Positions 56,181-64,000 of a stretch of 64,000 bases of DNA are shown here, one piece after another. The position numbers were made by a program, and so were the translations under genes. The notes beneath the pieces are model-generated. The model was not told the origin of the DNA, did not search any database, and saw only the letters and a program-made list of their open reading frames with translations. The DNA lies in assembly GCA_963825075.1 (NCBI GenBank), contig CAWGRX010000036.1, positions 62,001 to 126,000 on the forward strand, in the 5' to 3' direction. Origin of the DNA: CAWAVN01 sp963825075. Its GTDB lineage: Bacteria > Planctomycetota > Planctomycetia > Planctomycetales > Planctomycetaceae. The stretch's first letter is position 1. Every line of letters begins with the position of its first letter.

Positions 56181-57380
56181 GTGAAATCTGTTTTGCTTTC
56201 GGTGTGTTGTGTGTTTGTGGCTGGGGCTGTGGCGCTCGGAGACTGGCGGCAGTTTCGGGGAAATGACATCAACGGAGTCGCCGAGAAACAATCGACTCCC
56301 GAGTCGCTGTCCGACGTGGCCTGGAAAGCCGATCTCACCGGCCGGGGCTTGTCGGGGCCGATTGTGGTGGGCGGCCATGTCATCGTCACCAGCAGCAGCG
56401 GCGTCGATCAAAATCGGCTGCACGTGCAATCTTTTAATGCCAAGACCGGCGAGGAAGACTGGCATCGGCAGTTTTGGGCGACCGGCCGCACAATGTGCCA
56501 TCGCAAAATGTGCGTGGCCACGCCCACGCCCGCCAGCGATGGTCAGCGGATCTTCGCGTTTTATTCCTCGAACGATGTGATCTGCCTGGACCTCGCCGGC
56601 AATCTGCTCTGGTATCGGGGCTTGACCTATGACTATCCCAACGCCAGCAACAGCCTGGGCATGGCCTCTTCGCCGATCGTGGTGGACGACACGCTGGTCG
56701 TGCAAGTGGAAAGTGACGCGGAAGCCTTCGCGGTGGGACTCGACACGGAAAACGGCCTGGAACGCTGGAAGATCGACCGGCCCCGCCGGGCCAACTGGAC
56801 TTCGCCGGTGGTCTATCAAGCTTCGGCCGATCAGCCCAAGCTCGTGCTGCTCCAATCGTCGAAGGGCGTGCAAGCGGTAAATCTCAAAACCGGCGAGGAA
56901 GTCTGGAATTACACCGACGGGGCTTCGACGATCCCCTCTTCGGTCGTGAACGGCAATCTGATTTTTGTGCCTTCGCATGGGATTACGGCGCTGCGTCCCA
57001 ATCCGGAAAGCGCATCGCCGGAGATCGTGTGGCAGGTGGGTTATCTTTCGCCATCCACCGCCAGCCCGTTTGCCTACGACGGTAAGATCTACACCGTCAA
57101 CAGCAGCGGCGCCCTCACGTGTGCCGACGGTAAAGACGGCAAACGCCTCTGGCAGCTTCGCTTGAAAGGCCCCTTCAGCGGGACGCCGGTCGTGGCGGGC
57201 GGCAAGCTGTATTTCTTCAATGAAAAAGGCGTCGGGCAGGTTGTGGAACCTGGAGAAAAGAGCGGCGAGGTCGTGGACACGCACGACTTCGGCGAAACGT
57301 TTCTGTGCACCCCCGCGGTTTCCGATGGGGCGATCTACATCCGCAGCGATCAGCACCTCTACAAGATCGCCTCGGAGTGA
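56181..57380 (+). CDS. exported PQQ-like beta-propeller protein
   Basis: A 399-residue protein. GTG 56181 is the likely start (AAAAGGA 6-12 nt upstream); the signal peptide is SVLLSVCCVFVAGAVALG. The rest is a PQQ-like eight-bladed propeller with WRQFRGNDINGV near the start, repeated FNAKTGEEDW, LDLAGNLLWY, VNLKTGEEVWNY and CADGKDGKRLWQ. Such WRGxxG-type proteins are abundant and exported in planctomycetes; the bound ligand is unknown. It follows the HEAT/galactose-binding gene and precedes crcB on the same strand. Confidence 0.85.
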   Translation: MKSVLLSVCCVFVAGAVALGDWRQFRGNDINGVAEKQSTPESLSDVAWKADLTGRGLSGPIVVGGHVIVTSSSGVDQNRLHVQSFNAKTGEEDWHRQFWATGRTMCHRKMCVATPTPASDGQRIFAFYSSNDVICLDLAGNLLWYRGLTYDYPNASNSLGMASSPIVVDDTLVVQVESDAEAFAVGLDTENGLERWKIDRPRRANWTSPVVYQASADQPKLVLLQSSKGVQAVNLKTGEEVWNYTDGASTIPSSVVNGNLIFVPSHGITALRPNPESASPEIVWQVGYLSPSTASPFAYDGKIYTVNSSGALTCADGKDGKRLWQLRLKGPFSGTPVVAGGKLYFFNEKGVGQVVEPGEKSGEVVDTHDFGETFLCTPAVSDGAIYIRSDQHLYKIASE

Positions 57381-57484
57381 AGCGAAGTTAGAGGATGGAG
57401 GATGGAGGGTAGATTGAGCGAATGCGAATTTGAATTCAATCCTCCCACCCTCTGACCTCTATCCTCACTTGCAAGGAGAGCAAG

Positions 57485-57880
57485 ATGGCCTATCTCGTGG
57501 CGGTGGGATTCGGGGGCTTTGTGGGGGCCGTGTTGCGGTATGCGATTACCGGCTGGATGCAGCACCGCTTCCCGCATTTTCCGCCTGCGGGGACCCTGGC
57601 GGTGAATGTCCTGGGCTGTTTCGTAATCGGGTTTTTGATGACCTTGATTGTCGATCAGCCCGCGGGCGATGCTGCTTGGATTCCGCATTCGCTGCGACTA
57701 TTTTTGATCACCGGCATCCTGGGATCGCTGACGACGTTTTCCACGTTTGGCTACGAGACCGTGGAACTCTTTCGCGAAGAGGAAATCCGCAGCGGATTGT
57801 GGAACATCGCCGGCAACATGGGCCTGGGTCTGCCCGCCGTCTGGCTTGGGCGTTTGATTGCCAAAGCGGTCGGGTTATAA
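57485..57880 (+). CDS. crcB: fluoride ion channel CrcB/Fluc
   Basis: A 131-residue four-TM protein that exports fluoride as an antiparallel dimer. The motif GGFVGAVLRYAI lies near the N-terminus, NVLGCFVIGF in TM2 and STFGYETVEL with the conserved FSTF/STFS region in TM3. AAGGAGA precedes the ATG. The upstream 104 nt show a repeated GGAGGATGGAGG spacer with partial complement but no recognisable fluoride riboswitch. It converges on cpaE. Confidence 0.92.
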   Translation: MAYLVAVGFGGFVGAVLRYAITGWMQHRFPHFPPAGTLAVNVLGCFVIGFLMTLIVDQPAGDAAWIPHSLRLFLITGILGSLTTFSTFGYETVELFREEEIRSGLWNIAGNMGLGLPAVWLGRLIAKAVGL

Positions 57881-57911
57881 CGCCGTTCGCACCGTCGCCA
57901 ACGAGCGGGGC

Positions 57912-59123
57912 CTATGATTTGTTCGAGAGAAAGCTGAACAGGCCTTTGCGGGTTTTTTTGTCGTCGTCGGCATCGCCGTCGCCTGTGGTCGTGCTGTCGA
58001 AGCTACGGGCCATTTTTTCCAGGGCCTTGGTGACTTTGGCCTTTTGCGAGCGGGAGATCAACGGCACGCCGTTGTTGCGGGAATCGACCATCGTGGCGTA
58101 GTCGTTGGGTATCTGCCAGGTGATGTCGCGGCCGATGGTTTCCAGGGCTTTCCCCAAACTGATCTGGGAATCTTCCAGCCCCAAGCGGTTGACGACGATT
58201 TGAATTTTTTCCGCAAGCGCCTCGTTCAGGTCGAAGAACTGCATCATCCGCACGACGTTTCTCAGGCACGACAAATCGAGCTGGGTGACGAGCAGCACCG
58301 CATCGGAGGCCTCCATCGCGGCGATATCGAGCGCTCCGTAGGACTTGCTCACGTCGATCACCAAATGCGTGAACGTCGCTTTGAGCAGCGTGAGCACTCG
58401 CCGGAGTTCGTCCGGCGTGATGGCGGTCGTGTTGTCCATTTGCACGGGGCGAGGCAGGAGGAAGGCCCCACAGTCGTGCTTGGTCAGCGAGCGTTTGAGC
58501 AGCGAGTAATCCAGGCGGGTGATGTTCTCGGCCACGTCCTGGATGGTATAGTCGGGAATGATGTCGAGCCAGATGTCGGCATCGCCGAGCGCGAGATCCA
58601 AATCGATCATGGCGACGCTGTTGCGTTCGTTTTGGGCGAGAATGCAGGCGAGGTTGATGGCCAACGACGTGCAGCCCACGCCGCCGCTGACGCCCGTGAC
58701 GGTAATCACCTGGCTGGACCGCACGCGCCCGTCGCCGCCCGCGCCGCCGTTGGTTTGCCTGAGCCGGTCGAGGGCCGCGAGGAAGTCTTCGATGTTTAAG
58801 GGGAAGTTGAGAAATTCCTTCGCCCCGTTCCGCATCGCCTGCAGAATCAGGCTGCCTTCCTGGGAACTGCTGAGGACGAGCACGCTGGTTGCGGGCATTT
58901 CCTGCGTGAGTTTGGCCACGAGCATCAGGGCTTTTTGCGGATCGGCGTCGAGCGAAACAAGGGCAATCTCCGGATGCGACTGGGACACGACGTCGGTGAA
59001 GAATTCGTACCGCGAACAATCCGCATCCAGCCACACTTGATCGATGCCCAACAGCAGGTCTTTGAGCTGACCGCGGGTGGCATCATTGGGATCAACGATG
59101 GCGACTCGAACGACGTTTTTCAT
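57912..59123 (-). CDS. cpaE: Flp/Tad pilus assembly ATPase CpaE (TadZ-like)
   Basis: A 403-residue protein with an N-terminal receiver-like domain (about 5-120: VAIVDPNDATRGQLKDLLLG) and a C-terminal MinD/ParA-like ATPase. The deviant P-loop GVSGGVGCTS at 144-153 lacks the usual Lys, and VAMIDLDLALGDADIWLD is the Walker A'/switch region. CpaE/TadZ localises the Tad machinery at the cell pole. It is separated by 509 nt and a likely terminator from the secretin, so it may have its own promoter. TadA does not follow; the next gene is the convergent crcB. Confidence 0.88.
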   Translation of the reverse strand: MKNVVRVAIVDPNDATRGQLKDLLLGIDQVWLDADCSRYEFFTDVVSQSHPEIALVSLDADPQKALMLVAKLTQEMPATSVLVLSSSQEGSLILQAMRNGAKEFLNFPLNIEDFLAALDRLRQTNGGAGGDGRVRSSQVITVTGVSGGVGCTSLAINLACILAQNERNSVAMIDLDLALGDADIWLDIIPDYTIQDVAENITRLDYSLLKRSLTKHDCGAFLLPRPVQMDNTTAITPDELRRVLTLLKATFTHLVIDVSKSYGALDIAAMEASDAVLLVTQLDLSCLRNVVRMMQFFDLNEALAEKIQIVVNRLGLEDSQISLGKALETIGRDITWQIPNDYATMVDSRNNGVPLISRSQKAKVTKALEKMARSFDSTTTGDGDADDDKKTRKGLFSFLSNKS

Positions 59124-59632
59124 AGGATCACTTGCCCGCTTCCGTGTGACTAAGCCCGCGGCTTTTGAGGAACAAGCCTTTTCAGCGAGGCTCAGGACAG
59201 ATCAGAAATACGTGGACAACTGCCTTGGCTCAAAGCACGCTCCTTGACGCAAGGAATGCCGGTCCGGCAAGCACCGGCCCGGCTGACGCTTCGATGAAAC
59301 CCTCCAGCGCGTGGATGTCTCCGGCCTCAGCACAAAGTCAGGACGAATGAAGACCGCCCGTGAAAGCGGGCGGGCCCTCGATCAATCCTAATCTCTGCGT
59401 GAAGTTTAGGTTCCGATGTTCTCCTGTTTGCGATTTTTGTTTTAGGGCGCGGGGATTTCCCTCGGCTGGGACCGGTTTGTAAGGATTGTATCGCTGCACT
59501 TTGTCTTTGAAATGGCTTTCTGAAAGCGATTTCAAGGGTCGCCACGAAACACGCCCAAAGCGCCGGCGGAACAATGTTCGCCGGCGCTTCGGGTTGTGGC
59601 TTCCCAATAGGTTTTGCCGGCAAGCCCGGTCG
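59124..59632. other. 509-nt gap with terminator-like hairpin
   Basis: Reading on the minus strand after the secretin stop, AAGCGCCGGCGAAC-ATT-GTTCCGCCGGCGCTT forms a stem with one bulge (plus coordinates 59558-59589), a good terminator with a weak T-tract. The remainder of the gap, upstream of cpaE, contains nothing I can identify. Confidence 0.6.
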
Positions 59633-61444
59633 TCAGGGGGCGATCAGCCCCGGCCGTTCCGCGGGGGATTTCGAGCCAGCCCCTTCGGGCGAACGCGACC
59701 TCGGTTTGTATTGATACCACTGCTTGTAGGAGATGGGTGTGACCTCCGAGGATTCGTTCGCCGACGGGGCGGGCAAAACGGCTCCGTTCCCTGCGCCGGG
59801 GAGCGGCAATTCGGGAATCATCGGGGCCGCTTCGCCAGGTGCGGCGGGCGGTGCCGCGGGAATCGGAGCCGCGGGCATTGGCTCGGCACCGGGAACCAGC
59901 GTGTGTCCCGTGCCCATCGATCCGGAATCCATCGGGAAGTTCATCATCTCCATGCCGGGTTGGCATCCACCTTGGCATGGCCCGGCATAGTCCAACTGCG
60001 TGCCCGGCAGTCCGCCGAAGTCGCACACTCCATTGCAGCGTCCACCGTAGGAAGGCACTTCGATCATGCCGTCGCAATAGAATTCCGTATCGGTCGGCAC
60101 GGAGGTAAACATACCGGGGCCGCCCGGCGGGACTTGGCAGGCTTCCAAAGGACCGGCGAGGTCGGGCGTGACCAAGATCACCAATTCCGTTTCCGCTTCA
60201 TCATATTTGATCCGGCGGAACAAGCTGCCAAAAACCCCAGGGAGTTCCCCGAACAGCGGCACCTTATTCATACTGGCCACCCGGCGGAGCGACAGTAATC
60301 CGGCCAGCATGTAGGTTTGACCAAATTCCATTTCAACCTGTGTGTTCACCTGCCGGGTCGTAAGCCCTGGTGCGGTGACGCCGTTAAGCGTGACTGACGT
60401 GGTTAAGTCCCGCTCGCTCACTTCGGGAGCCAACTCCAGCCGGACGCGGCCGTTCCCCAGGATGGTCGGTATGGCTTCCAACTGGACGCCGAAGGGCTTG
60501 TATTGCGTTCTAATGTTTCCAAGCCCTGACGTGATCAGAATGGGAAACTTACCCCCCGCCAACATGTATGCGGGACGACCGTTGGAGGTGTTCAAGACCG
60601 GCTGGGCCAGAATCTTGAGCAGGTTTTCTTGCTTTAAGGCTTCCAAGAAACCTTGAAACAATTTGCTGTTATTGACGATCCCTGCCGCGACCTGGGCGGC
60701 AGACAACGTTTTCTGTGAAATGACTTGTCCGCTCCCGCCGAACGCAGACGGCAAATCTCCCACCTGGGTCAATTGTCCGACGGTATTGGACGCGAATTGG
60801 TTGTTGTCCATGAACAGGAAGTTGAAGCCGAGTTGGCGAATTTTCGAGCGTTGGACTTCCATGACCTGGACTTTCAAAATCACCTGCTGCGCGCCGCCGA
60901 CCTGCATCTGGTTGAGGACGCGGGGATAGAACTGCTCGGCGATTTCGACGATGGCGGTGATGTTTTCGGGCCGGGTCACCCAGCCGCGAAGCACCACGCT
61001 GTCTTTCACGGCGACGGCACGGACGGCCGAACCGGGAAACAGGCGGTCGATGTAGGCCTGCAAATGCCTGACGTCGCCGGCCACGAAGACTTCCAACGTG
61101 TAGATCTCGCCGTTTTCGTCGGCGAAGACGATGGTCGTCACGCCCGGCGCGATGCCCATAATCCGAAACTCCGTCGGGGAGGCCGCGGTCACGTTGATCA
61201 CCGCCGGGTCAAACCCGTCCACGCGGACAATCCGGCCGGGGAGTTTGGCGATTTTGGTGAAGCGTTCGACGATCTGCGTCGTGGATTTGTTGTTGGTCAC
61301 CACGACGACCGGGTCGTTCAAAGACGGCGCGGGCTCGTCTTGGGCGAGTGCGGTTTTCCCCAGCCCGGCCAAAGCCAGGCAAGCCGCCCCAATCGATAAC
61401 AGACGTCCCACCGCCTGCAAGCGGTCCCAAGTTTGTAATTGCAT
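59633..61444 (-). CDS. cpaC: Flp/Tad pilus secretin CpaC (RcpA)
   Basis: A 603-residue outer-membrane secretin. Signal segment (LLSIGAACLALAGLGKTALA), then the pilus-assembly N-terminal domain (VVVTNNKSTTQIVERFTKIA), a BON-like domain (about 110-170) and the secretin core with GRVRLELAPEVSERDLTTSV and TYMLAGLLSLRRVASMNKVP. The C-terminal 150 residues are unusual: Cys-rich (EFYCDGMIEV, GGRCNGVCDFGG, PCQGGCQPG) and then Pro/Ala/Gly-rich. The pilus passes through this channel. Neighbours CpaB, CpaA and CpaE confirm the Tad context. Confidence 0.92.
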   Translation of the reverse strand: MQLQTWDRLQAVGRLLSIGAACLALAGLGKTALAQDEPAPSLNDPVVVVTNNKSTTQIVERFTKIAKLPGRIVRVDGFDPAVINVTAASPTEFRIMGIAPGVTTIVFADENGEIYTLEVFVAGDVRHLQAYIDRLFPGSAVRAVAVKDSVVLRGWVTRPENITAIVEIAEQFYPRVLNQMQVGGAQQVILKVQVMEVQRSKIRQLGFNFLFMDNNQFASNTVGQLTQVGDLPSAFGGSGQVISQKTLSAAQVAAGIVNNSKLFQGFLEALKQENLLKILAQPVLNTSNGRPAYMLAGGKFPILITSGLGNIRTQYKPFGVQLEAIPTILGNGRVRLELAPEVSERDLTTSVTLNGVTAPGLTTRQVNTQVEMEFGQTYMLAGLLSLRRVASMNKVPLFGELPGVFGSLFRRIKYDEAETELVILVTPDLAGPLEACQVPPGGPGMFTSVPTDTEFYCDGMIEVPSYGGRCNGVCDFGGLPGTQLDYAGPCQGGCQPGMEMMNFPMDSGSMGTGHTLVPGAEPMPAAPIPAAPPAAPGEAAPMIPELPLPGAGNGAVLPAPSANESSEVTPISYKQWYQYKPRSRSPEGAGSKSPAERPGLIAP

Positions 61445-61710
61445 CCATGCACCTCAGGGTCTGGTACGGACTCGCACCACGGCTACGGACAATCCCCGCG
61501 CACGGCACAAATCAAAACACCAATGTTGATATTTACGTGACCGGACCCTTGTGGCCGGCCCCCCAGTTTGGCTTGTGGCTCCGGCTTCCCCAATCTGGAA
61601 GCCGAATCCTAGCCCGAACCACTTTTTTACAGCTGTGAAAGGAGCGGCAATCCATTTGTCCTCGCACGCCGGGCACCTCAAAACCCTCCGCCCAGGCCTC
61701 TCTGAAAACA

Positions 61711-61790
61711 GACTCACTCGGTCCAAGGTCTCCAGCTTGGAAGCACGTGGCTTCTGGAAGCTGGAAAAACCTTGACCGAGGTGGTGAGTC
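61711..61790. repeat. 80-nt imperfect palindrome after cpaB
   Basis: Nested arms: GACTCAC 61711-61717 with GTGAGTC 61784-61790, CTCGGTC with GACCGAG, AAGGT with ACCTT, CCAGCTT with AAGCTGG and GAAGC with GCTTC. It would form a long hairpin in RNA of either strand. It lies in the 367-nt gap 61445-61811 between cpaB and cpaC, 22 nt after the cpaB stop. It can terminate or attenuate transcription into cpaC; nothing else is visible in the gap. Confidence 0.7.
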
Positions 61791-61811
61791 CGCTGATAAC
61801 ACCTGTTTGTG

Positions 61812-62831
61812 TTATTGGGTTTGTTCGGATACCAATCCTTGTATCGTCTTCCAGAGGTGGGAGACTTTGGTTGGCTCTTCCTTTGTTTCCGGTTTCTCAG
61901 GCGGAAGTTCCACCTCTTCGACCCTTACTTCTTTCCCCGTGTAGATTTGGACTTTCCACATTTCCGGTCCGGGTTCCGCCGGAATCTCCTGTCCCGGTGG
62001 CCCGGCTGGGGGAGTTCCCTGCCCGCCCAGTTCCCGTTTGAGGGCCTCGGCGATGTTTTTGGGATCGGGCGGAGCCATCGTCCTCTTGGGTTCTTCGGGT
62101 TCGGGGGTTCGCTCGCCGAGTTGGGTGTCCACATCGTCGAAGAAGGAATCATCAATCATCGCCGGCTTCGCAGGGTCCGAATCGGTCTTGTGCCGGAGAG
62201 CCAAATGCAACATGCCTTTGTTTTCGGCCAGCATCAGTAAGTTAGCCTGGTCGGGCGTCACCAACAGGGAAATGTTTTTGGCGGCGGCTTCTTCGGCTTC
62301 CCCCTGAATCCCAGCGCGTCGGTTATCGACCGAGAAAACTTGAATGTATTCCAAGACGGCCTTGGTGCGGGTGATCATGCCCCGCTTCGAGCGGGTTTTG
62401 TACGTCACCAACACGTCCACGCGGTCGTCCGGCTGGATTTGGCCGCTGTGCGTTTTGGTGGGATCGACCGAAACCGTCACAGCCCGCATACCGTCGGGAA
62501 TTTCGCTGGAGGCCCCGAACACGCCTTTTTCGCCCAGCTTCGCGGCCATGATGACTTCCCCGGACACCGCCGCGGCTTTCAGTGCGCGTTCTATATATTG
62601 CTCCTCCGTGGTTACCGCGCCTTCAGGAATCGCGTCTTTGGGCCATTTGCGGAACGACACGTTGGATTCATCCAGCGGGACGCCCGGCACGATGTCCGTG
62701 AGCGCCACCAGCACCTGGCCGTACTCGGCCTCCGCGCCTTGGTTTTGAGACATCACCTTCTGCACGCTGAGCATGGCAAACAGCCCCAGGCCGATCGCCA
62801 CCGCAAATAAGACCATGGATTTCATTTTCAT
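61812..62831 (-). CDS. cpaB: Flp/Tad pilus assembly protein CpaB (RcpC)
   Basis: A 339-residue protein with one N-terminal TM (VLFAVAIGLGLFAMLSVQKV) and a SAF-like domain with YGQVLVALTDIVPGVPLDES. It stays in the periplasm and links the secretin to the inner membrane. The middle contains RcpC-type DRVDVLVTYKT and the C-terminus has a Pro/Glu-rich tail. It lies 173 nt after cpaA and precedes the secretin by 367 nt, both gaps filled with palindromes. Confidence 0.9.
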   Translation of the reverse strand: MKMKSMVLFAVAIGLGLFAMLSVQKVMSQNQGAEAEYGQVLVALTDIVPGVPLDESNVSFRKWPKDAIPEGAVTTEEQYIERALKAAAVSGEVIMAAKLGEKGVFGASSEIPDGMRAVTVSVDPTKTHSGQIQPDDRVDVLVTYKTRSKRGMITRTKAVLEYIQVFSVDNRRAGIQGEAEEAAAKNISLLVTPDQANLLMLAENKGMLHLALRHKTDSDPAKPAMIDDSFFDDVDTQLGERTPEPEEPKRTMAPPDPKNIAEALKRELGGQGTPPAGPPGQEIPAEPGPEMWKVQIYTGKEVRVEEVELPPEKPETKEEPTKVSHLWKTIQGLVSEQTQ

Positions 62832-62904
62832 GGGAGAATTCTCCTGGCATTGCTATTCGAGAGGCAAGACAACGGTCCTGGCACGCTCGTGGAATTGTGG
62901 TTTT

Positions 62905-62987
62905 GGCGAGCGGGAGGCGTAAGCCTCCCGGTTTCGTAGAGTTTGGGTCGGTCGGAGTGACCGGGAGGCTCATACCTCCCGCTCGCC
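62905..62987. repeat. inverted repeat GGCGAGCGGGAGG
   Basis: GGCGAGCGGGAGG (62905-62917) and CCTCCCGCTCGCC (62975-62987) are perfect 13-bp arms; two inner GGGAGGC/GCCTCCCG units form additional stems. It lies between cpaA and cpaB. Confidence 0.75.
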
Positions 62988-63004
62988 TTTCATTTCATAA
63001 CACG

Positions 63005-63556
63005 TTACATCAGCCCGGCGAAGAAAAAGTAGCCGATGGAACCGACGCAAATCGGAATCCCATAAGGCAAGAGGAACATCGAGGGCTTGCGTTCGGCGGC
63101 GATCCGGGACAGTTCTTTCGGATCGCGGATCGAGAGCCATTCGCCCACGATCGTGAGAAAATTCGCATAGTGTTTCGTGAAGTTTTTCGTGTACCAGACC
63201 ATGAGCACGGCCATCACCGCGCCCACGATGGTCGTGGTCGCGAAGGCGTACAGCGTGATCTGCCAGCCCAGCCAGGCGCCGATGCCCGCCATCAACTTCA
63301 CGTCGCCCGCACCCATTCCGCCCACCGCATACAACGGGAGCAGGCACAACAGGCCGACGACCATCCCCACCAAGGCCATCCAAAACCCGATGCCGTCGGC
63401 GGCCCAGGCGTTATAGATCAGCCCGCTGAACACCATCGGATAGGTGATCCAATTCGGAACGCGGAGTTGTTTGCCGTCGATGTAGGCGGCGACGATCAGA
63501 ACCAGACAGACGAACTTGACGTGCCAATTCGTGAGGAGAAGTGTTTCCCAATCCAT
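63005..63556 (-). CDS. cpaA: Flp/Tad prepilin peptidase CpaA
   Basis: A 183-residue type IV prepilin peptidase (TadV-like). The two catalytic Asp are at residue 27 (AAYIDGKQLRVPNW) and 85 (GMGAGDVKLM, GxGD motif). About six TM segments. It cleaves and can N-methylate pilin leaders at the inner membrane. ATG 63556 follows AAAGG; an upstream TTG is less likely. No Flp pilin gene is found near; it may lie beyond the right edge. Confidence 0.9.
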   Translation of the reverse strand: MDWETLLLTNWHVKFVCLVLIVAAYIDGKQLRVPNWITYPMVFSGLIYNAWAADGIGFWMALVGMVVGLLCLLPLYAVGGMGAGDVKLMAGIGAWLGWQITLYAFATTTIVGAVMAVLMVWYTKNFTKHYANFLTIVGEWLSIRDPKELSRIAAERKPSMFLLPYGIPICVGSIGYFFFAGLM

Positions 63557-63748
63557 TTTGCCCAAGCCTTTCTAAAAAATCGCGCTCTCGCGTTTTAATG
63601 CGTGAACCGAGGAAATCAGCCGTTTGTTGGAATCTAGGTTACGCCGAGGATCAGCCTCGAAGAATTCACAATTCAAACTCCGCATCCCCAGGGAAACCCG
63701 CGCGGAATTGCCGATCGAACGGGTCCCGCCGATTTCGCGGGTTCGGCG

Positions 63749-63853
63749 TTACCGCCCGCTGAGCACGAAGGAGAACCAGGTCACAAAGCCGACCAGCCAC
63801 GGCGCGAATTCCCAGAAGGAGCATGACGAATAATCAATCCAGAACGGAAACAT
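63749..63853 (-). CDS. small hydrophobic peptide, 34 residues
   Basis: An open frame from ATG 63853 to TAA 63749, with AAGGGTG 7 nt upstream. The peptide is rich in Trp and Phe (MFPFWIDYSSCSFWEFAPWL, then a TM-like segment VGFVTWFSFVLSGR). It lies 192 nt upstream of cpaA on the same strand. It has no Flp pilin signature. It could be a small membrane protein or pilus-associated factor, or a chance frame. Confidence 0.4.
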   Translation of the reverse strand: MFPFWIDYSSCSFWEFAPWLVGFVTWFSFVLSGR

Positions 63854-64000
63854 CGAATCACCCTTGCGTCTCAATAGGAAAACAAAACGAACGAGACGTG
63901 TGTTTCAAAAGTGGAGGTCAAGTGAAGTGTGCCGCGGGCTTTGCCAGTGGGGCGGCGCGGGGCGGCAAGCCGAGCGGCACCGCCCGATGCGATGCGGTTT

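Noticed and set aside
57381..57484. fluoride riboswitch before crcB
   Set aside because: The conserved riboswitch segments were not found; only a GGAGGATGGAGG spacer with partial complement is present.

Overview
The window is about 58-60 % GC and looks like a chromosome segment of a Planctomycetota bacterium, probably of the Pirellulales kind. This is inferred from gene content: a secreted sulfatase, a transmembrane Ser/Thr kinase, many secreted beta-propeller and HEAT-repeat proteins, a bpX-type MoxR-vWA-beta-propeller operon, a GlnE carrying ACT domains, a partial Flp/Tad pilus cluster, and palindromic intergenic elements. I see no insertion sequence, phage gene, rRNA or CRISPR array. There is one tRNA (Gln, anticodon UUG).

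Layout. 1-2.0 kb: a GTPase and its membrane partner. 2.3-5.7 kb: a secreted NHL-type propeller, a HEAT-repeat protein and a lipoprotein. 5.9-7.8 kb: a transmembrane Ser/Thr kinase. 8.1-16.1 kb, all on the minus strand and joined by 4-nt ATGA/GTGA overlaps: a MoxR-vWA-beta-propeller ternary system (bpX4-like, MoxR ATPase, bpX5-like, vWA plus beta-propeller, bpX6-like plus TM plus TPR plus beta-propeller). This is the most interesting system here. 16.5-22 kb: a SEC-C/TPR protein, RibD, a metallophosphatase and a GT87-like mannosyltransferase. 22-25.8 kb: a MacB/Lol-like ABC exporter with two exported accessory proteins. 26-29.6 kb: a thioesterase, a membrane-anchored protein and a sulfatase. 29.7-35.8 kb: a heavy-metal RND efflux cluster with Cys/His-rich partners. 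36.4-42.3 kb: a SHOCT-like protein, ClpX, GlnE and tRNA-Gln. 42.4-47 kb: a NarL-type regulator, two AI-2E family permeases and a YihY protein. 47-57.9 kb: secreted proteins (a gluzincin, a PRC-barrel protein, a lipoprotein, a POTRA protein, a propeller) and the fluoride channel CrcB. 57.9-64 kb: CpaE, secretin CpaC/RcpA, CpaB and prepilin peptidase CpaA of a Tad locus, with no TadA/B/C or pilin visible.

A striking technical feature is the number of single-nucleotide reading-frame breaks inside otherwise well-conserved genes: the kinase, three genes of the ternary operon, the ABC ATPase and permease, the 26.5-kb membrane protein, the sulfatase and glnE. Several lie at runs of A/T or G. Because near-universally conserved genes such as glnE are hit, I favour sequencing/assembly indels over gene decay, but the sequence alone cannot decide. 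Broken genes are given as parts or as one span, with the break located in the text.
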